Below, one piece after another: positions 44,949 through 54,873 of a stretch of 64,000 nucleotides of DNA. Origin of the DNA: Cubamyces lactineus. Its lineage: Eukaryota; Basidiomycota; Agaricomycetes; Polyporales; Polyporaceae. Position 1 is the stretch's first letter. The number at the start of each line of letters is the position of its first letter. Under the pieces are notes generated by a model. The model ran no database searches and was not told the DNA's origin. It saw nothing but the letters and a program-made list of their open reading frames with translations. The stretch covers positions 2,108,001 to 2,172,000 of the forward strand of contig JACDTU010000001.1 in the NCBI GenBank assembly GCA_022376465.1, given 5' to 3'. The position numbers were made by a program, and so were the translations under genes.

Positions 44949-45446
44949 CTAACTTGTTGCTACTTCTGTCGACATCTCTGCGCGCACCCTCCCTTCGTCG
45001 ACATCGCTGTTGTGCACCCTCCCCTCCATAATTCCTTAACTCTTGACTGTTGCCCGCCGACACTGCTACCAGGGGGACATTTCTGCGCTCGTGACGCAGC
45101 CCTGAGTGCTTTTACTATAGCCCTAGTACTCAGTAGGCTGTACAGCTCTTTGTAGCGAGCTCTTTCTAGTATCCCTGGGTCAGGCCTCGCACTTGCGACA
45201 GCCAGCCCTTGTATCCGGGTTCTTTAGGAACTTAGGACCGGAGGACAACCGTCTGGACCCTCCTTACGATACTCTTTTTGTCGGATAGCAGTACATAGTT
45301 TTTCTTGGGCACAGTTGGCAACTTCTACCCAGATTTTCGGGCATTTCGGCTGTCTGGATCTCTGGTTCTCCTGAACAGGTGTTCCCATCTACCAGGACTT
45401 CTTGGTGCACACAGCAAGTTAATCATCGCGCTTTTTCTGAACCGTT

Positions 45447-48400
45447 TTGGAGCCGACCACAGCGGAACCTCTTGCCATAGACTCTGAGGAGGAAGTCGAC
45501 GCCACTCTCGACAACCCTTCGGAATCATCTGCCTTTGATTGTTCTGGGCTTATCCACTTCTTCGACGTCGACGAGAACCTCGACCGTTACTACGACCCAG
45601 AAGACGACAGCTACTTTGCTTGCGATAGCTTCCCCTGTCCTAATCGCTACCAGAACCTTCAAGAGCCTCCACCCGGTAACCTCTGGGCTGTAGTCCCAGA
45701 ACCTTGGCAAGTTACTCCGCTTCCTCCTTCTTCGACAGAAGAAGAAGAAGACCTAGAATCAGTCTACGAGCTTTCACCTCTCCTTGCTCCCACACCCCTT
45801 CCTCCGGACGCGTCTCTCCAATTCGCGCCTCCACAATCTCCACTTCCTACACTCGATCTAACCGAGAACCTCGTCGATTCGCCCCAATTCTTTCTCCTCA
45901 TTATGGGCGACATCAAACCTGAATCGGTCCCTCTCCTTTCTTCGGCCAGCCAGTACGCCGACTGGGCTGCGAAGATGAAGGGTCTTCTCATGTTCATGAA
46001 CTGCTGGGATGTAGTCTCTTCGGAGACGACTGAACCTACCGACGCTGAAGAGCGCAAGGAGTATAAGAAGAAGAATGCTCAGGCTTGCGGTCTGCTCTTC
46101 ATGCGGACTGGGCCTAGCTTCCACTATCTCCTCGAGACGAAGATGACCAACGGTACCTCCTCTCCGGCCAATCTCACTGCCAAAGAGATGTGGGATGCGC
46201 TAAAAGACAAGTTTGGGAAACCGAACTCTGCGCACGTTTGGGGTCTCTTTGAGTCGCTCATCAGCGAGTCTCGCATGTCGGACCAGTGTTCACTTCAGGA
46301 TCAGATGAGTCGGATCGTCACGCGTATCCGCGAGATCTCGACCAATGGCCTGAAGTTAGAGGACAACATCCAGGCCCTCATCCTTCTCTCCAAGGTTCCG
46401 GAGTCCTACCGACCTATGATCTCTGCGCTCATGGCCACTATGGACCTCGACAAGATCACCGTCGACGTCATCCTTGAGAAATCTCTCTCTGAGGAAGCCA
46501 TGCGCAAGACCGGTCAATCTGCTGCTAGGATCTCCAAGACCAAGCCTAAGCCGTCCGGCCCCTGCGACTTCTGTGGCAGTCAGACCCATCACGAGTCGAC
46601 TTGCTACAAGAAGCACCCCGAGCTTCGCCCCAAGGGCAACAAGGGTAAGGGCAACGGTGGCAAGAAGAAGGACAAGGATAAGGACAAGGACAAAGGGAAG
46701 GGAAAGGACAATTCTCATGATCATGCGCACGTCTCGGCCAATGTACTTGTAGCTGAACCCGGCTCTAACATGCACGCTTCTTTCTATGATGCGGCGAAAG
46801 CTGCTGCTGGTGTGCGGTATACTCGTTGGCTGATGGACTCTGGCGCATCTCAGCACGTCACTTGGTGCTTTGACGACTTCACCGAGTACGAACCCTTCGA
46901 CAAACCACTGACCTTCAATACCGCCTCATCTGGCGAAGGTTCAGTCATTCAGGGACTCGGTCAAGGCACTGTCAAAGCTGAGACTCTTGTCGATGGTCAA
47001 CGGTGGACTATCACTCTTCCAAACGTCTGCTATGTGCCTCAGGCCTCTGCACGACTATTTTCCACCGGTACCATTGAGAAGAATGGTTATTCTCTCTTCC
47101 AAGGAGCGAGGAAGATGATGATCTTTGACAAGCAGCCGGAAGGCGCTGTTGACTCAGGCTCGACGATTCGCATCAAGGGTCGAAAGATCCTTGAAGCACC
47201 GTACAATCCTGCGAGTAATCTCTATGATTTGACTCTGGAGATTCTTCTGAACAGGCATGTCCACCTCAACGTTCGCAGTTACAAGACCTGGCATCGTCGC
47301 TTTGGTCATGCAGGCAAGGAGCCTCTTCGCCACCTGCCTAAGAACGTAAAGGGTGTTGACCAGCTTGATCCTGCGGATGATGAACCGTGTGAGGGTTGTG
47401 CCTTTGGCAAATCCCACAGACTCCCTTTCCCGCCGTCAGAAAAGCGTGCGACTGAGCCCCTTGAGCTCGTCCACACTGATCTTGATGGGCCAATGCGCAC
47501 TGCGTCAGTTGGCAGCGGATTCAAGTACTTCGCTAGTTTCATCGATGATTACTCCGGTCTCGCCCGTGCTTACTTCCTGAAGTACAAGTCGGACGCCTTC
47601 AAAGCGTTCAAGGACTTCAAGGCTTGGGCTGAGAATCAAACCGGGAGGAAAATCAAGCGAGTCCGCTCTGATCGTGGTGGGGAGTACACGTCAAACGAGT
47701 TCTCCGAGCTTCTCCGCAGCCTAGGGATCGAGCACCACAAAACCATGTCTGATTCGCCTCAGCAGAATGGACGCGCTGAACGCTGGAACCGTACAATCAC
47801 TGAGAAGGCTCTGTCTATGCTTCATCATGCTGGACTTAGTCACGGTTTCTGGCAACTCGCTATCGAGGCAGCCGTACATATCTACAATCGTCAGCCTATG
47901 CGTCGCCTGAAATGGCGATGCCCCATCACTCTGTGGGATGGGACCATCCCTGATGTGTCCTATTTCCGCGTTTTTGGCTGCAAAGCCTACGTTCATGTGC
48001 AAAAGGACAAGCGCAAAGGGAAACTCGACAAGAAGGCTGTCGAGATGATCTTTGTCGGGTATGAGCAGGGTTCCAAGGGGTATAAGTTCTGGAATCCAGC
48101 CACCCACTCTATCGTCGTATCTCGCGATGTGATCTTCGACGAAGAGTCTTTTCCTGCACGCAAGATTCCTGGCAATCGTCCTGTTACCCCAGACGATAGT
48201 CCGTTCTCAGATCAAGAAGTCCCTTCAGACGATGCCTCCAATGCTGAGCCTGAAAACTTCGAGATCGATATCCCTCTTCCTATTCCTCTCCCGGAGGCCG
48301 CACCTCCTGCACCTCCTGCGCCTCCAGAGCAACCTGCTCCCCCTCCTCCGCAACAACCTAATCCACCACCTGCTGTTCCTCCTCCGCGGCCTAAGCACCA

Positions 48401-50168
48401 GCGAAATCGTCATGAGCCAGTGGGAGGTCCTAGCATAGCGCGTGATCGCCCTCGTCGCGAGAATGTTCCTAGACCTCAGCGCTACAGGGACAGCGTGTAT
48501 GGTGATGAGCCACCTGCAAAGGTTGATGCTCGTACAGACGCGGAAGGGAACTTGGAGGACGATGAACAAGTTGTACAATCTATTATTGCAATGCTCGCTG
48601 CCGCAACCCATAAGCCTGGCATTCCTAACTCTCATCGACAAGCCATGGCATCTCCAGACGCGGAGAAGTGGCGTGCAGCTGAGAAAGCAGAGTACGACTC
48701 GCTCATTGAGAACAAGACCTGGCTTCTTGTGCCTAGGCCGAAAAACCGACAAGTCGTCGCCAATCGTTGGGTGTATGACATCAAGCATGATGGTCGGTAC
48801 AAGGCTCGTCTTGTGGCCAAGGGTTTTACTCAGGTCTGGGGGGAGGATTACAATGAAACCTTCTCGCCTGTTGCGCGTTTTGAGTCGATTCGTTACCTCC
48901 TCGCGCACGCTGCGCTTGAGGACTGGGACATCGAGTCAATGGACGTCAAAACTGCGTTCTTGAACGGCGACTTGGAGGAGGAGATCTACATGGAACAGCC
49001 TGAGGGCTGGGTTGTTCCTGGCAAGGAAAACTTCGTGTGTCTATTGCTGAAAGCTATCTATGGCTTGAAGCAGGCGTCTCGTCAATGGAACGCTAAGATA
49101 CACCAAATCTTGCTAGATCTGGGATTCATACGGACATACTCTGATGCCGGAGTCTACGTATATCGGCGACATAGGGGGGATTCCGTCACGATCATCGTTC
49201 TGTATGTCGACGATCTACTCCTCATGGGTGACAAGCCTGGCCATATCAAGGCTACCAAGGAGGCCTTGATGCAGCGGTTCAAGATGACGGATCTGGGTCC
49301 TGTCTCGCGTTTTCTTGGTCTGAACATTGTTCGCGATCGTAAAGCTCGAACGATCGACATCGACCAGATAGACTACATCCAGTCTGTTCTCGAACGTTTC
49401 GACATGGCTGACTGCAAGCCGGCTCGCACTCCCCTCCCTGCTGGTGCTGTACTGGAGAAATCTAGTCACACCGCCGCCGACCACTCCCGGAAACGGTACC
49501 AGAGCCTGATTGGCAGTCTGCTCTATGCAACTTTGGGTACACGTCCGGATATTTCCTTCGCGGTCCAGAAGTTGTCTCAGTACAACTCTAATCCTAGTGA
49601 CGCACACTGGAACTATGCCAAGTATGTCCTGCGGTACCTGCAAGGGACCAAAGACTACCGGTTGCGTTATTTCGGTTCCTCGAATGACGGTCTTTTGGGT
49701 TATTCAGACTCAGACTGGGCTGAGGACCGAGATGACCGCAGGTCCACTGGAGCTTACGTCTTCTTGATGGCGGGCGGCACTATTTCCTGGCAGTCTAGGA
49801 AACAGCCGACTGTTTCGCTCTCCTCGACCGAGGCGGAATACAAGGCTGCGTCAGACGCTTGTCGTCAAGTTGTATGGCTTCGCACGTTTGGTGAAGAGTT
49901 GGGGGATGACATCTCTCGTCCTACACCCTTGTGTCTCGACAACCAAGGGTCCATCTTCTTGTCGGTTAATCCCGTCACCGAGCGTCGCACGAAGCACGTC
50001 GACGTCCAGTACCACTACACTCGCGAACAAGCTGAGTCAGGTACGATCGACATCTTCTACGTAGCGACAGAGGATCAACTAGCTGATTCCTTGACGAAGA
50101 ATGTCTCCTTCTCTATATTGGAGCGCTTCAGAAAGGCGATTGGTCTAGTCTCTCCCTCCGCAGTTTGA
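45447..50168 (+). CDS. Copia Gag-Pol polyprotein (Gag-PR-IN-RT-RNaseH)
   Basis: One open frame of 1573 codons. The part before the first ATG at 45904 is open but has only TTG at its start (a TGA lies at 45438). The conventional Gag begins at MGDIKPESVPLLSSASQYAD (45904). Domain order is copia-type. It has the Gag zinc knuckle CDFCGSQTHHESTC (about residue 373) and the protease WLMDSGASQHVT (about 464). The integrase HHCC motif includes HRRFGHAGKEPLRHLP and CEGCAFGK, and its core has LVHTDLDGP and FIDDYSGLARAY. Reverse transcriptase is marked by VLYVDDLLLMGD (about 1253), and RNase H by GYSDSDWAEDRDDRRSTGAY (about 1420). It ends at TGA 50166-50168 with no internal stop or frameshift, so the element is probably competent. 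Confidence 0.92.
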   Translation: MEPTTAEPLAIDSEEEVDATLDNPSESSAFDCSGLIHFFDVDENLDRYYDPEDDSYFACDSFPCPNRYQNLQEPPPGNLWAVVPEPWQVTPLPPSSTEEEEDLESVYELSPLLAPTPLPPDASLQFAPPQSPLPTLDLTENLVDSPQFFLLIMGDIKPESVPLLSSASQYADWAAKMKGLLMFMNCWDVVSSETTEPTDAEERKEYKKKNAQACGLLFMRTGPSFHYLLETKMTNGTSSPANLTAKEMWDALKDKFGKPNSAHVWGLFESLISESRMSDQCSLQDQMSRIVTRIREISTNGLKLEDNIQALILLSKVPESYRPMISALMATMDLDKITVDVILEKSLSEEAMRKTGQSAARISKTKPKPSGPCDFCGSQTHHESTCYKKHPELRPKGNKGKGNGGKKKDKDKDKDKGKGKDNSHDHAHVSANVLVAEPGSNMHASFYDAAKAAAGVRYTRWLMDSGASQHVTWCFDDFTEYEPFDKPLTFNTASSGEGSVIQGLGQGTVKAETLVDGQRWTITLPNVCYVPQASARLFSTGTIEKNGYSLFQGARKMMIFDKQPEGAVDSGSTIRIKGRKILEAPYNPASNLYDLTLEILLNRHVHLNVRSYKTWHRRFGHAGKEPLRHLPKNVKGVDQLDPADDEPCEGCAFGKSHRLPFPPSEKRATEPLELVHTDLDGPMRTASVGSGFKYFASFIDDYSGLARAYFLKYKSDAFKAFKDFKAWAENQTGRKIKRVRSDRGGEYTSNEFSELLRSLGIEHHKTMSDSPQQNGRAERWNRTITEKALSMLHHAGLSHGFWQLAIEAAVHIYNRQPMRRLKWRCPITLWDGTIPDVSYFRVFGCKAYVHVQKDKRKGKLDKKAVEMIFVGYEQGSKGYKFWNPATHSIVVSRDVIFDEESFPARKIPGNRPVTPDDSPFSDQEVPSDDASNAEPENFEIDIPLPIPLPEAAPPAPPAPPEQPAPPPPQQPNPPPAVPPPRPKHQRNRHEPVGGPSIARDRPRRENVPRPQRYRDSVYGDEPPAKVDARTDAEGNLEDDEQVVQSIIAMLAAATHKPGIPNSHRQAMASPDAEKWRAAEKAEYDSLIENKTWLLVPRPKNRQVVANRWVYDIKHDGRYKARLVAKGFTQVWGEDYNETFSPVARFESIRYLLAHAALEDWDIESMDVKTAFLNGDLEEEIYMEQPEGWVVPGKENFVCLLLKAIYGLKQASRQWNAKIHQILLDLGFIRTYSDAGVYVYRRHRGDSVTIIVLYVDDLLLMGDKPGHIKATKEALMQRFKMTDLGPVSRFLGLNIVRDRKARTIDIDQIDYIQSVLERFDMADCKPARTPLPAGAVLEKSSHTAADHSRKRYQSLIGSLLYATLGTRPDISFAVQKLSQYNSNPSDAHWNYAKYVLRYLQGTKDYRLRYFGSSNDGLLGYSDSDWAEDRDDRRSTGAYVFLMAGGTISWQSRKQPTVSLSSTEAEYKAASDACRQVVWLRTFGEELGDDISRPTPLCLDNQGSIFLSVNPVTERRTKHVDVQYHYTREQAESGTIDIFYVATEDQLADSLTKNVSFSILERFRKAIGLVSPSAV

Positions 50169-50179
50169 ACGAGTGGGAG

Positions 50180-50678
50180 TGTTGAACTTCCAGGTTATCG
50201 GCTGTGCCGGACCGGGAATGTGGACTTTGTGGCTGTGGCGCCTACAATGCGCACAGCATGGACTTTATTCCTTTTATGGACTGCTCAGTGTACGTACTGT
50301 AGTTGGACATTCTTTCATTCCCTCCATCTTTCCGTTGCATTCTACACTGCTACGGATCCTTCCAGAGGGTTCTATACCTATGACACCATATGTCGCGATA
50401 CTCGCACCATGGTCTTACTCATCGTACATAGGGATCACATGCCTCCTTTCTTCGCTTACTCATGGCACTCCTCTCTCAGTATATAAGGAGGACATTCTTC
50501 GCCCCTGCTCTTCAGTCGTTCGCTCACAGACTGAAGAGTAAGTTCCCTTAATACCTATGGTTTATATGCAGTTACTTACTGAAGTACTTGTAGCTTCTTT
50601 GTGTCGCTTACAGGTACTTATACTATGCAATAGAGTCGTTCGCTCACAGACTGAAGACTTCTTTGTGTCGCTTACAGG
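50180..50678 (+). repeat. Copia 3' LTR, truncated by gypsy-1 insertion
   Basis: First 499 of 534 bp, identical by eye to 44397-44895. The next base starts TGTTACGC of gypsy-1. ACAGG (50674-50678) should be the left copy of the gypsy-1 target duplication. Confidence 0.9.
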
Positions 50679-51371
50679 TGTTACGCTCCGTGCTGTAACC
50701 CCGAAGCCCGATCCCCGAACCCCCGTACCCCGCTCCTTACTCCGCGTTACGTACTCCGTTCCTCCGTACTCCGCTCTTCCGTACCCCGTACCCCCGACTC
50801 CGTTCTCCGTACTCCGCACTTCGTACTCCGTACTTCGGACTTCCCCCGACCCCATGACTTACATGTCTCAGATAACCCCTCATGGCGCTACCTACATGAG
50901 GCTTTTGCTTACTGAGCTATCTACGTTATCTTACCCTTGGCAAGTTACTTCGTACTTTCGTTCTACTCCTTCCTATCACGTACATCTCTTATTGTTTCTA
51001 TCGGGTTTCTGACTTAGTATAAATACTGCCCCGGAATGTAGTAGCTACTCAGTTCGAAAATCTCGTTATACCCATTACTGGTTCAACTCGTAGTCCGACA
51101 CTCAACCCCGACCCTCTAGTCCGACCAACCTTCGTTCCCTTCCTACCAACCCCTTCGACCCAACCCCGTTCCCAAGTCCGACCTTCGTCCCGTCAAGTCC
51201 GTACTCCGAAGTCCGCAAATAGAGGACACCGAGTCGGAACCCGTGCGTTACTAATAGTTTCGCGAAAGTCCTCACCCCAGTGCTAGTCCGACCTCCGGTC
51301 GTACTCCGACCCCGAACTCCGTCCAAGTCCCGACCACCGGAGTTGTACCCCCGGACGGCACGGTCCTAACA
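50679..51371 (+). repeat. Gypsy-1 5' LTR
   Basis: Predicted 693 bp from TGTTACGC to CCTAACA (inverted TGTTA/TAACA ends). Positions 50695-50850 are a degenerate repeat of CTCCGTAC-type words. The TATA box TATAAATA is at 51018-51025. The right boundary is inferred from the inverted end and from the adjoining self-complementary primer site; the partner LTR is outside the window. Confidence 0.65.
51018..51061 (+). promoter_or_regulatory. Gypsy-1 TATA box and predicted mRNA start
   Basis: TATAAATA at 51018-51025. AGTTCGAAAAT (51051-51061) starts 33 nt downstream, where transcription should begin. It is complementary to the primer site at 51374-51384 in 10 of 11 positions. Confidence 0.6.
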
Positions 51372-51373
51372 GT

Positions 51374-51384
51374 ATTTCCGAACT
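51374..51384 (+). other. Gypsy-1 self-priming primer-binding site
   Basis: ATTTCCGAACT, two bases after the LTR, can pair with AGTTCGAAAAT at the predicted mRNA 5' end. No tRNA-3'-end complement is apparent here. The geometry is the same as in gypsy-2. Confidence 0.6.
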
Positions 51385-51402
51385 CACCGGGTTTCACTCA
51401 AT

Positions 51403-52872
51403 ATGTCCACTCGAACCGTAGTCCGCACTCAGACGCAATCTCGCGCCCTAGAGCAAGAAGACCCCGCCGAGAACTGGAGTGGCTGGACAGCTCGCCGAGG
51501 CGACTCAGCGACGCAAGAAGAAGCTACTCCGAGCCGCCGCGGGCAGTTCGCTCGAACAATCGTCGAAGCGTCCTCCGATGGGGACGACGAAGGTGACCCG
51601 CCTCAGCCTCTGGTCATCTCTACCGCGACTGCCTCGCAGGTACCCCGCGAGCCATCTCCGGGGAACCCGTTCTCCGAGGGTCAGCCTTCAGGTCCGAGCC
51701 GCGGGCCTCCGGGTCCGCCTAGTCCTCCAGGTCCGCCGGGCCCTCCAGGACCGCCAGGCCCTCCGGACAACGACCCACAAGGGCCGGGAGACGACGACAC
51801 TAGCTCAAGCTCGGACTCCTCCGACTCCGAAGACCGGGTTCAGTCGCAACTAGCGACCGCGATCTCTCTCATCGCGCGTACCCTCGAACGTACTACCGCT
51901 CCAACTCCGGCGGTTACCCAACCTTCGAACAACGAGCGGCACAACGTCCGCGAGCCGGACCAGTTCGACGGGTCCGACCCCAACAAACTCCGGTCTTTCT
52001 TCACGCAGTTGGAACTTGTCTTCAAGGCCCGACCCCGAACCTTCGACTCCGATGAGAAGAAGGTGACCTACGCCATCTCCTTCCTCAAGGGCACCGCGCT
52101 ACAGTGGTTCGAGCCCTACCTCCTCGAAGGCGACTCGGACAACCCCCCCATCTTCCTTACATCCTACGACCACTTCCAGGAGGAACTCCGAGTGAACTTC
52201 GGTCCTTACGACGCCTCCGGAGCTGCGGAGCATGAGCTGATGAACCTCCGGATGGGCGACAACCAGCGGATAGCTAAGTACATCACTCAGTTCACCCGCC
52301 TCGCTACTCAAGTCCGTTGGGGTAATGCTCCGCTCCGGTACCGGTTCTACGACGGACTTCCGAACCGTCTCAAGGACCGCATCTCCGAGGTCGGCAAGCC
52401 CGAGACCCTGGTGGCCCTTCGCGACCTCGCGCAGTCGATCGACAACCGCTACTGGGAGCGCAAGGCCGAGGTCTCGCGCGAGTCCGGACCTTCGAAGTCC
52501 GGTAACAAGTCGACCTCCGACTCCAAGTCCTCCAACTCCGGCAACAAGTCCGGAGGTAACAACTCCGGACAGGCCTCCTCGTCTACCCCGTCCAAGTCCG
52601 GCAATTCCGGTACTTCGTCGAAGTCTCCTAAGACTCCGAAGACCCCGGCCAAGACGTACACCGACAAGCTCGGTAAGGACGGAAAACTCACCCCCGAGGA
52701 GCGTCAACGCCGTTTCGCCAACAATCTCTGTCTCTTCTGCGGTGGAGCTGGTCATACCGCGAGTGCTTGTCCGAGGAAGACCTCGTCCGCGACTAAGGGT
52801 CGCGCCGCTCAAGCCAACCCCGCTCCCGCTGCGCCCGCTCCGGCTGCAGCCCCGAAGGAGACAAAAAATTAG
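51403..52872 (+). CDS. Gypsy-1 Gag
   Basis: Structural protein of 489 residues starting at ATG 51403. The N-terminal third is disordered. It contains a collagen-like run ([19 protein letters not shown]) followed by an acidic-serine tract ([15 protein letters not shown]). The capsid-type core follows ([44 protein letters not shown]), then a long Ser/Gly/Lys linker. There is one zinc knuckle ([14 protein letters not shown]) near the C-terminus. The stop TAG at 52870-52872 directly follows a slippery heptamer, so part of the product should continue into Pol by -1 frameshifting. Confidence 0.9.
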   Translation: MSTRTVVRTQTQSRALEQEDPAENWSGWTARRGDSATQEEATPSRRGQFARTIVEASSDGDDEGDPPQPLVISTATASQVPREPSPGNPFSEGQPSGPSRGPPGPPSPPGPPGPPGPPGPPDNDPQGPGDDDTSSSSDSSDSEDRVQSQLATAISLIARTLERTTAPTPAVTQPSNNERHNVREPDQFDGSDPNKLRSFFTQLELVFKARPRTFDSDEKKVTYAISFLKGTALQWFEPYLLEGDSDNPPIFLTSYDHFQEELRVNFGPYDASGAAEHELMNLRMGDNQRIAKYITQFTRLATQVRWGNAPLRYRFYDGLPNRLKDRISEVGKPETLVALRDLAQSIDNRYWERKAEVSRESGPSKSGNKSTSDSKSSNSGNKSGGNNSGQASSSTPSKSGNSGTSSKSPKTPKTPAKTYTDKLGKDGKLTPEERQRRFANNLCLFCGGAGHTASACPRKTSSATKGRAAQANPAPAAPAPAAAPKETKN

Positions 52873-52911
52873 TCCGCGGTCCTCCGAACTCCGTACCCCG
52901 TGAGGACCGCG
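52863..52911 (+). promoter_or_regulatory. Gypsy-1 programmed -1 frameshift signal
   Basis: The slippery heptamer A AAA AAT (52863-52869) is in register with gag codons and abuts the gag stop TAG. After a 5-nt spacer comes a perfect 10-bp stem: CGCGGTCCTC (52875-52884) pairs with GAGGACCGCG (52902-52911) around a 17-nt loop. The -1 frame is open from the slip site through to pol. Confidence 0.8.
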
Positions 52912-52925
52912 TTGACTCCTCTGGT

Positions 52926-54297
52926 ATGGAGATCCTCAGGCTCAACGCGTCCGCTCTTTCCGACCCCCATGCACTCTTCCTCGACTTGTACTCCGATCCT
53001 ATCCCAACTCCGTTCCGCGCCCTTATCGACTCCGGTTCCTCCCATTGTTTCATCGACTCCGATTTCGCGACTATGTATCAACTCCCAACTACCGCCGTAA
53101 CCCCGCTCCGTCTACAGCTTTTTGACGGTACTTCTAACCACCTGATTACTTCGTTTACCACTCTGCCCGTACATTTCCCGTCTGGAGAAGTCCTCAATAT
53201 AGATTTCTATGTTACTCCGCTCGACAAGTCCGTGTCTGCCGTTCTGGGATACAGCTGGCTCTCCGCCTACAATCCGTTGATTGACTGGAAGAAGCGCAGC
53301 ATCCAATTCCGTTCCGCACCCCCGCCGCGTCCTGTTTCTGACACCATGGTACCCCCGCCAGCTCCGGCTGAGCGTACTCCGTCTACTCCGTCTACTCCGG
53401 CTACTCCGGAACTACCGACTTCTCCTACTCCGACCTCCGTACCCCGGATCTCCCTTGTGAACGCTGCTGCTTTCGCTCGGGCTTGCAAACTCCCGGGGTC
53501 CGCGAGCTATACCCTGAACCTGTCTACCCCGGACTTGGCTACTGCGCGGAGTTCGTCCATCTCCGACTCTCCCCCGGACCTCACCGGAGTTCCGGAGGAG
53601 TACCACGAGTTTGCGGACGTCTTCAGCAAGACCAAGGCCGACATCCTACCGGAGCATCGCCCCTACGACTTAAAGATCGACCTGGAAGAAGGGGCTACTC
53701 CGCCACTCGGACCTATTTACTCCCTCTCAAAACTCGAGCTCGACACGCTTCGGGAGTATATTGACGAGAACCTCCGATCGGGGTTCATACGTCCGTCCAA
53801 CTCTCCCTGCGGAGCTCCCGTCCTCTTCGTCAAAAAGAAGGACGGATCTCTTCGCCTTTGCGTGGACTACCGGGGCTTGAATAAGATCACCCGGAAGGAC
53901 CGCTACCCCCTTCCTCTCGTCTCGGACTTGCTGGACGCGCCTCGGAAGGCCCGGATCTATACCAAAATCGACCTCCGTCACGCCTACAACCTAGTCCGCA
54001 TAGCTCCCGGAGATGAGTGGAAGACCGCGTTTCGGACCCGCTATGGGTCTTTCGAATGGTTAGTCATGCCGTTCGGACTTTCTAACGCGCCCGCTGCTTT
54101 CCAGCGGTTCGTCAATGACATCTTCGCGGACATGCTCGATGTGTGCGTCATCGTCTACCTGGACGACATCCTCATCTACTCCGACAACCCCGAGCAACAC
54201 CGCAAGCACGTCAAAGAGGTACTCCGGCGACTCCGCAAGCACCGGCTTTATGCCCGCGCTGACAAGTGCGAGTTCCACACCGACTCCGTCGAGTACC
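52926..54297 (+). CDS. Gypsy-1 Pol, N-terminal part (protease and reverse transcriptase)
   Basis: The frame is open from the frameshift site; the first ATG is at 52926. The retropepsin-like region has [18 protein letters not shown] Pro/Thr linker follows, then reverse transcriptase ([20 protein letters not shown], then [20 protein letters not shown]). [14 protein letters not shown] and the catalytic [10 protein letters not shown] lie near 54160. The coding sequence is broken after the codons for VEY by gypsy-2. The five bases GTACC (54293-54297) are repeated at 63183-63187. The rest of the protein follows from 63188. Confidence 0.9.
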
Positions 54298-54839
54298 TGT
54301 TACGCTTTCGAGCGTGACTCTTAAACTATCAAGCCTTAAGACGTCAATGAATAGAGAGCTTGTATCTATTCAGCTACTAGCCCTAGCTTGTCGAAGATAA
54401 GCGCGTAGTAGTATTTGCAGTTGAAAGCGAGTTAACGAGCAACCAAAGTCGTATTTCGCGAAGAGACTGAAAGCTGAGGGTCGCTCTATGGCGTCGCCTC
54501 TTATATACATGTACACAAGCCTGTAGACGGAATGTTCTAGCGTATACAAGGACTTTCTGGTACGTAGTAGCCAGCGCTAGTTGAACCTAGTAACACTGTG
54601 GCAGTGCTACTGTGGACTGTGCAGAAGCGCCTGTGCACTGCGCGGAAGCGACTGTGCACTGTACAGAAGTAACTGTGCATAGAAAGTCCTAGAGTGTCCT
54701 GGATAATACAAGACCATTCCTGTCTGTAAGAACCGTAGCTACAATCCTAGAGTCTGCCACATTCGTATCGTACAGCGTAAGTATCAGACAACGTTACCAG
54801 TCCATTGAGATGCCGCAATACCTATCGTACATCGTAACA
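54298..54839 (-). repeat. Gypsy-2 3' LTR
   Basis: 542 bp, matching 62641-63182 base for base as far as I compared. It contains a 21-bp motif repeated about 3.4 times (54610-54680, units starting CTGTGCACTG) and, in sense orientation, TATATAAG at 54500-54507. Confidence 0.93.
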
Positions 54840-54859
54840 TCAGCTCCCCCTCCGCTGAA
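54840..54859 (-). other. Gypsy-2 polypurine tract
   Basis: On the minus strand GCGGAGGGGGAGCTGA directly precedes the 3' LTR, the expected plus-strand DNA primer position. Confidence 0.7.
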
Positions 54860-54873
54860 GGTCGTCCTCGACC

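Larger units (their letters stand above)
44397..50678 (+). mobile_element. Copia LTR retrotransposon, 3' LTR interrupted
   Basis: A complete coding element with 5' LTR 44397-44930, primer-binding site, one long ORF, a purine tract (GAGTGGGAG, 50171-50179) and a 3' LTR from 50180. The 3' LTR stops at 50678, where gypsy-1 begins. Its missing 35 bp should lie beyond the right edge of the window. The 499 visible bases of the 3' LTR look identical to the 5' LTR, so the insertion is young. It sits in the last codons of the pogo-like transposase. The 5 bp before it are TCCCG; the matching right duplication is outside. Confidence 0.9.
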
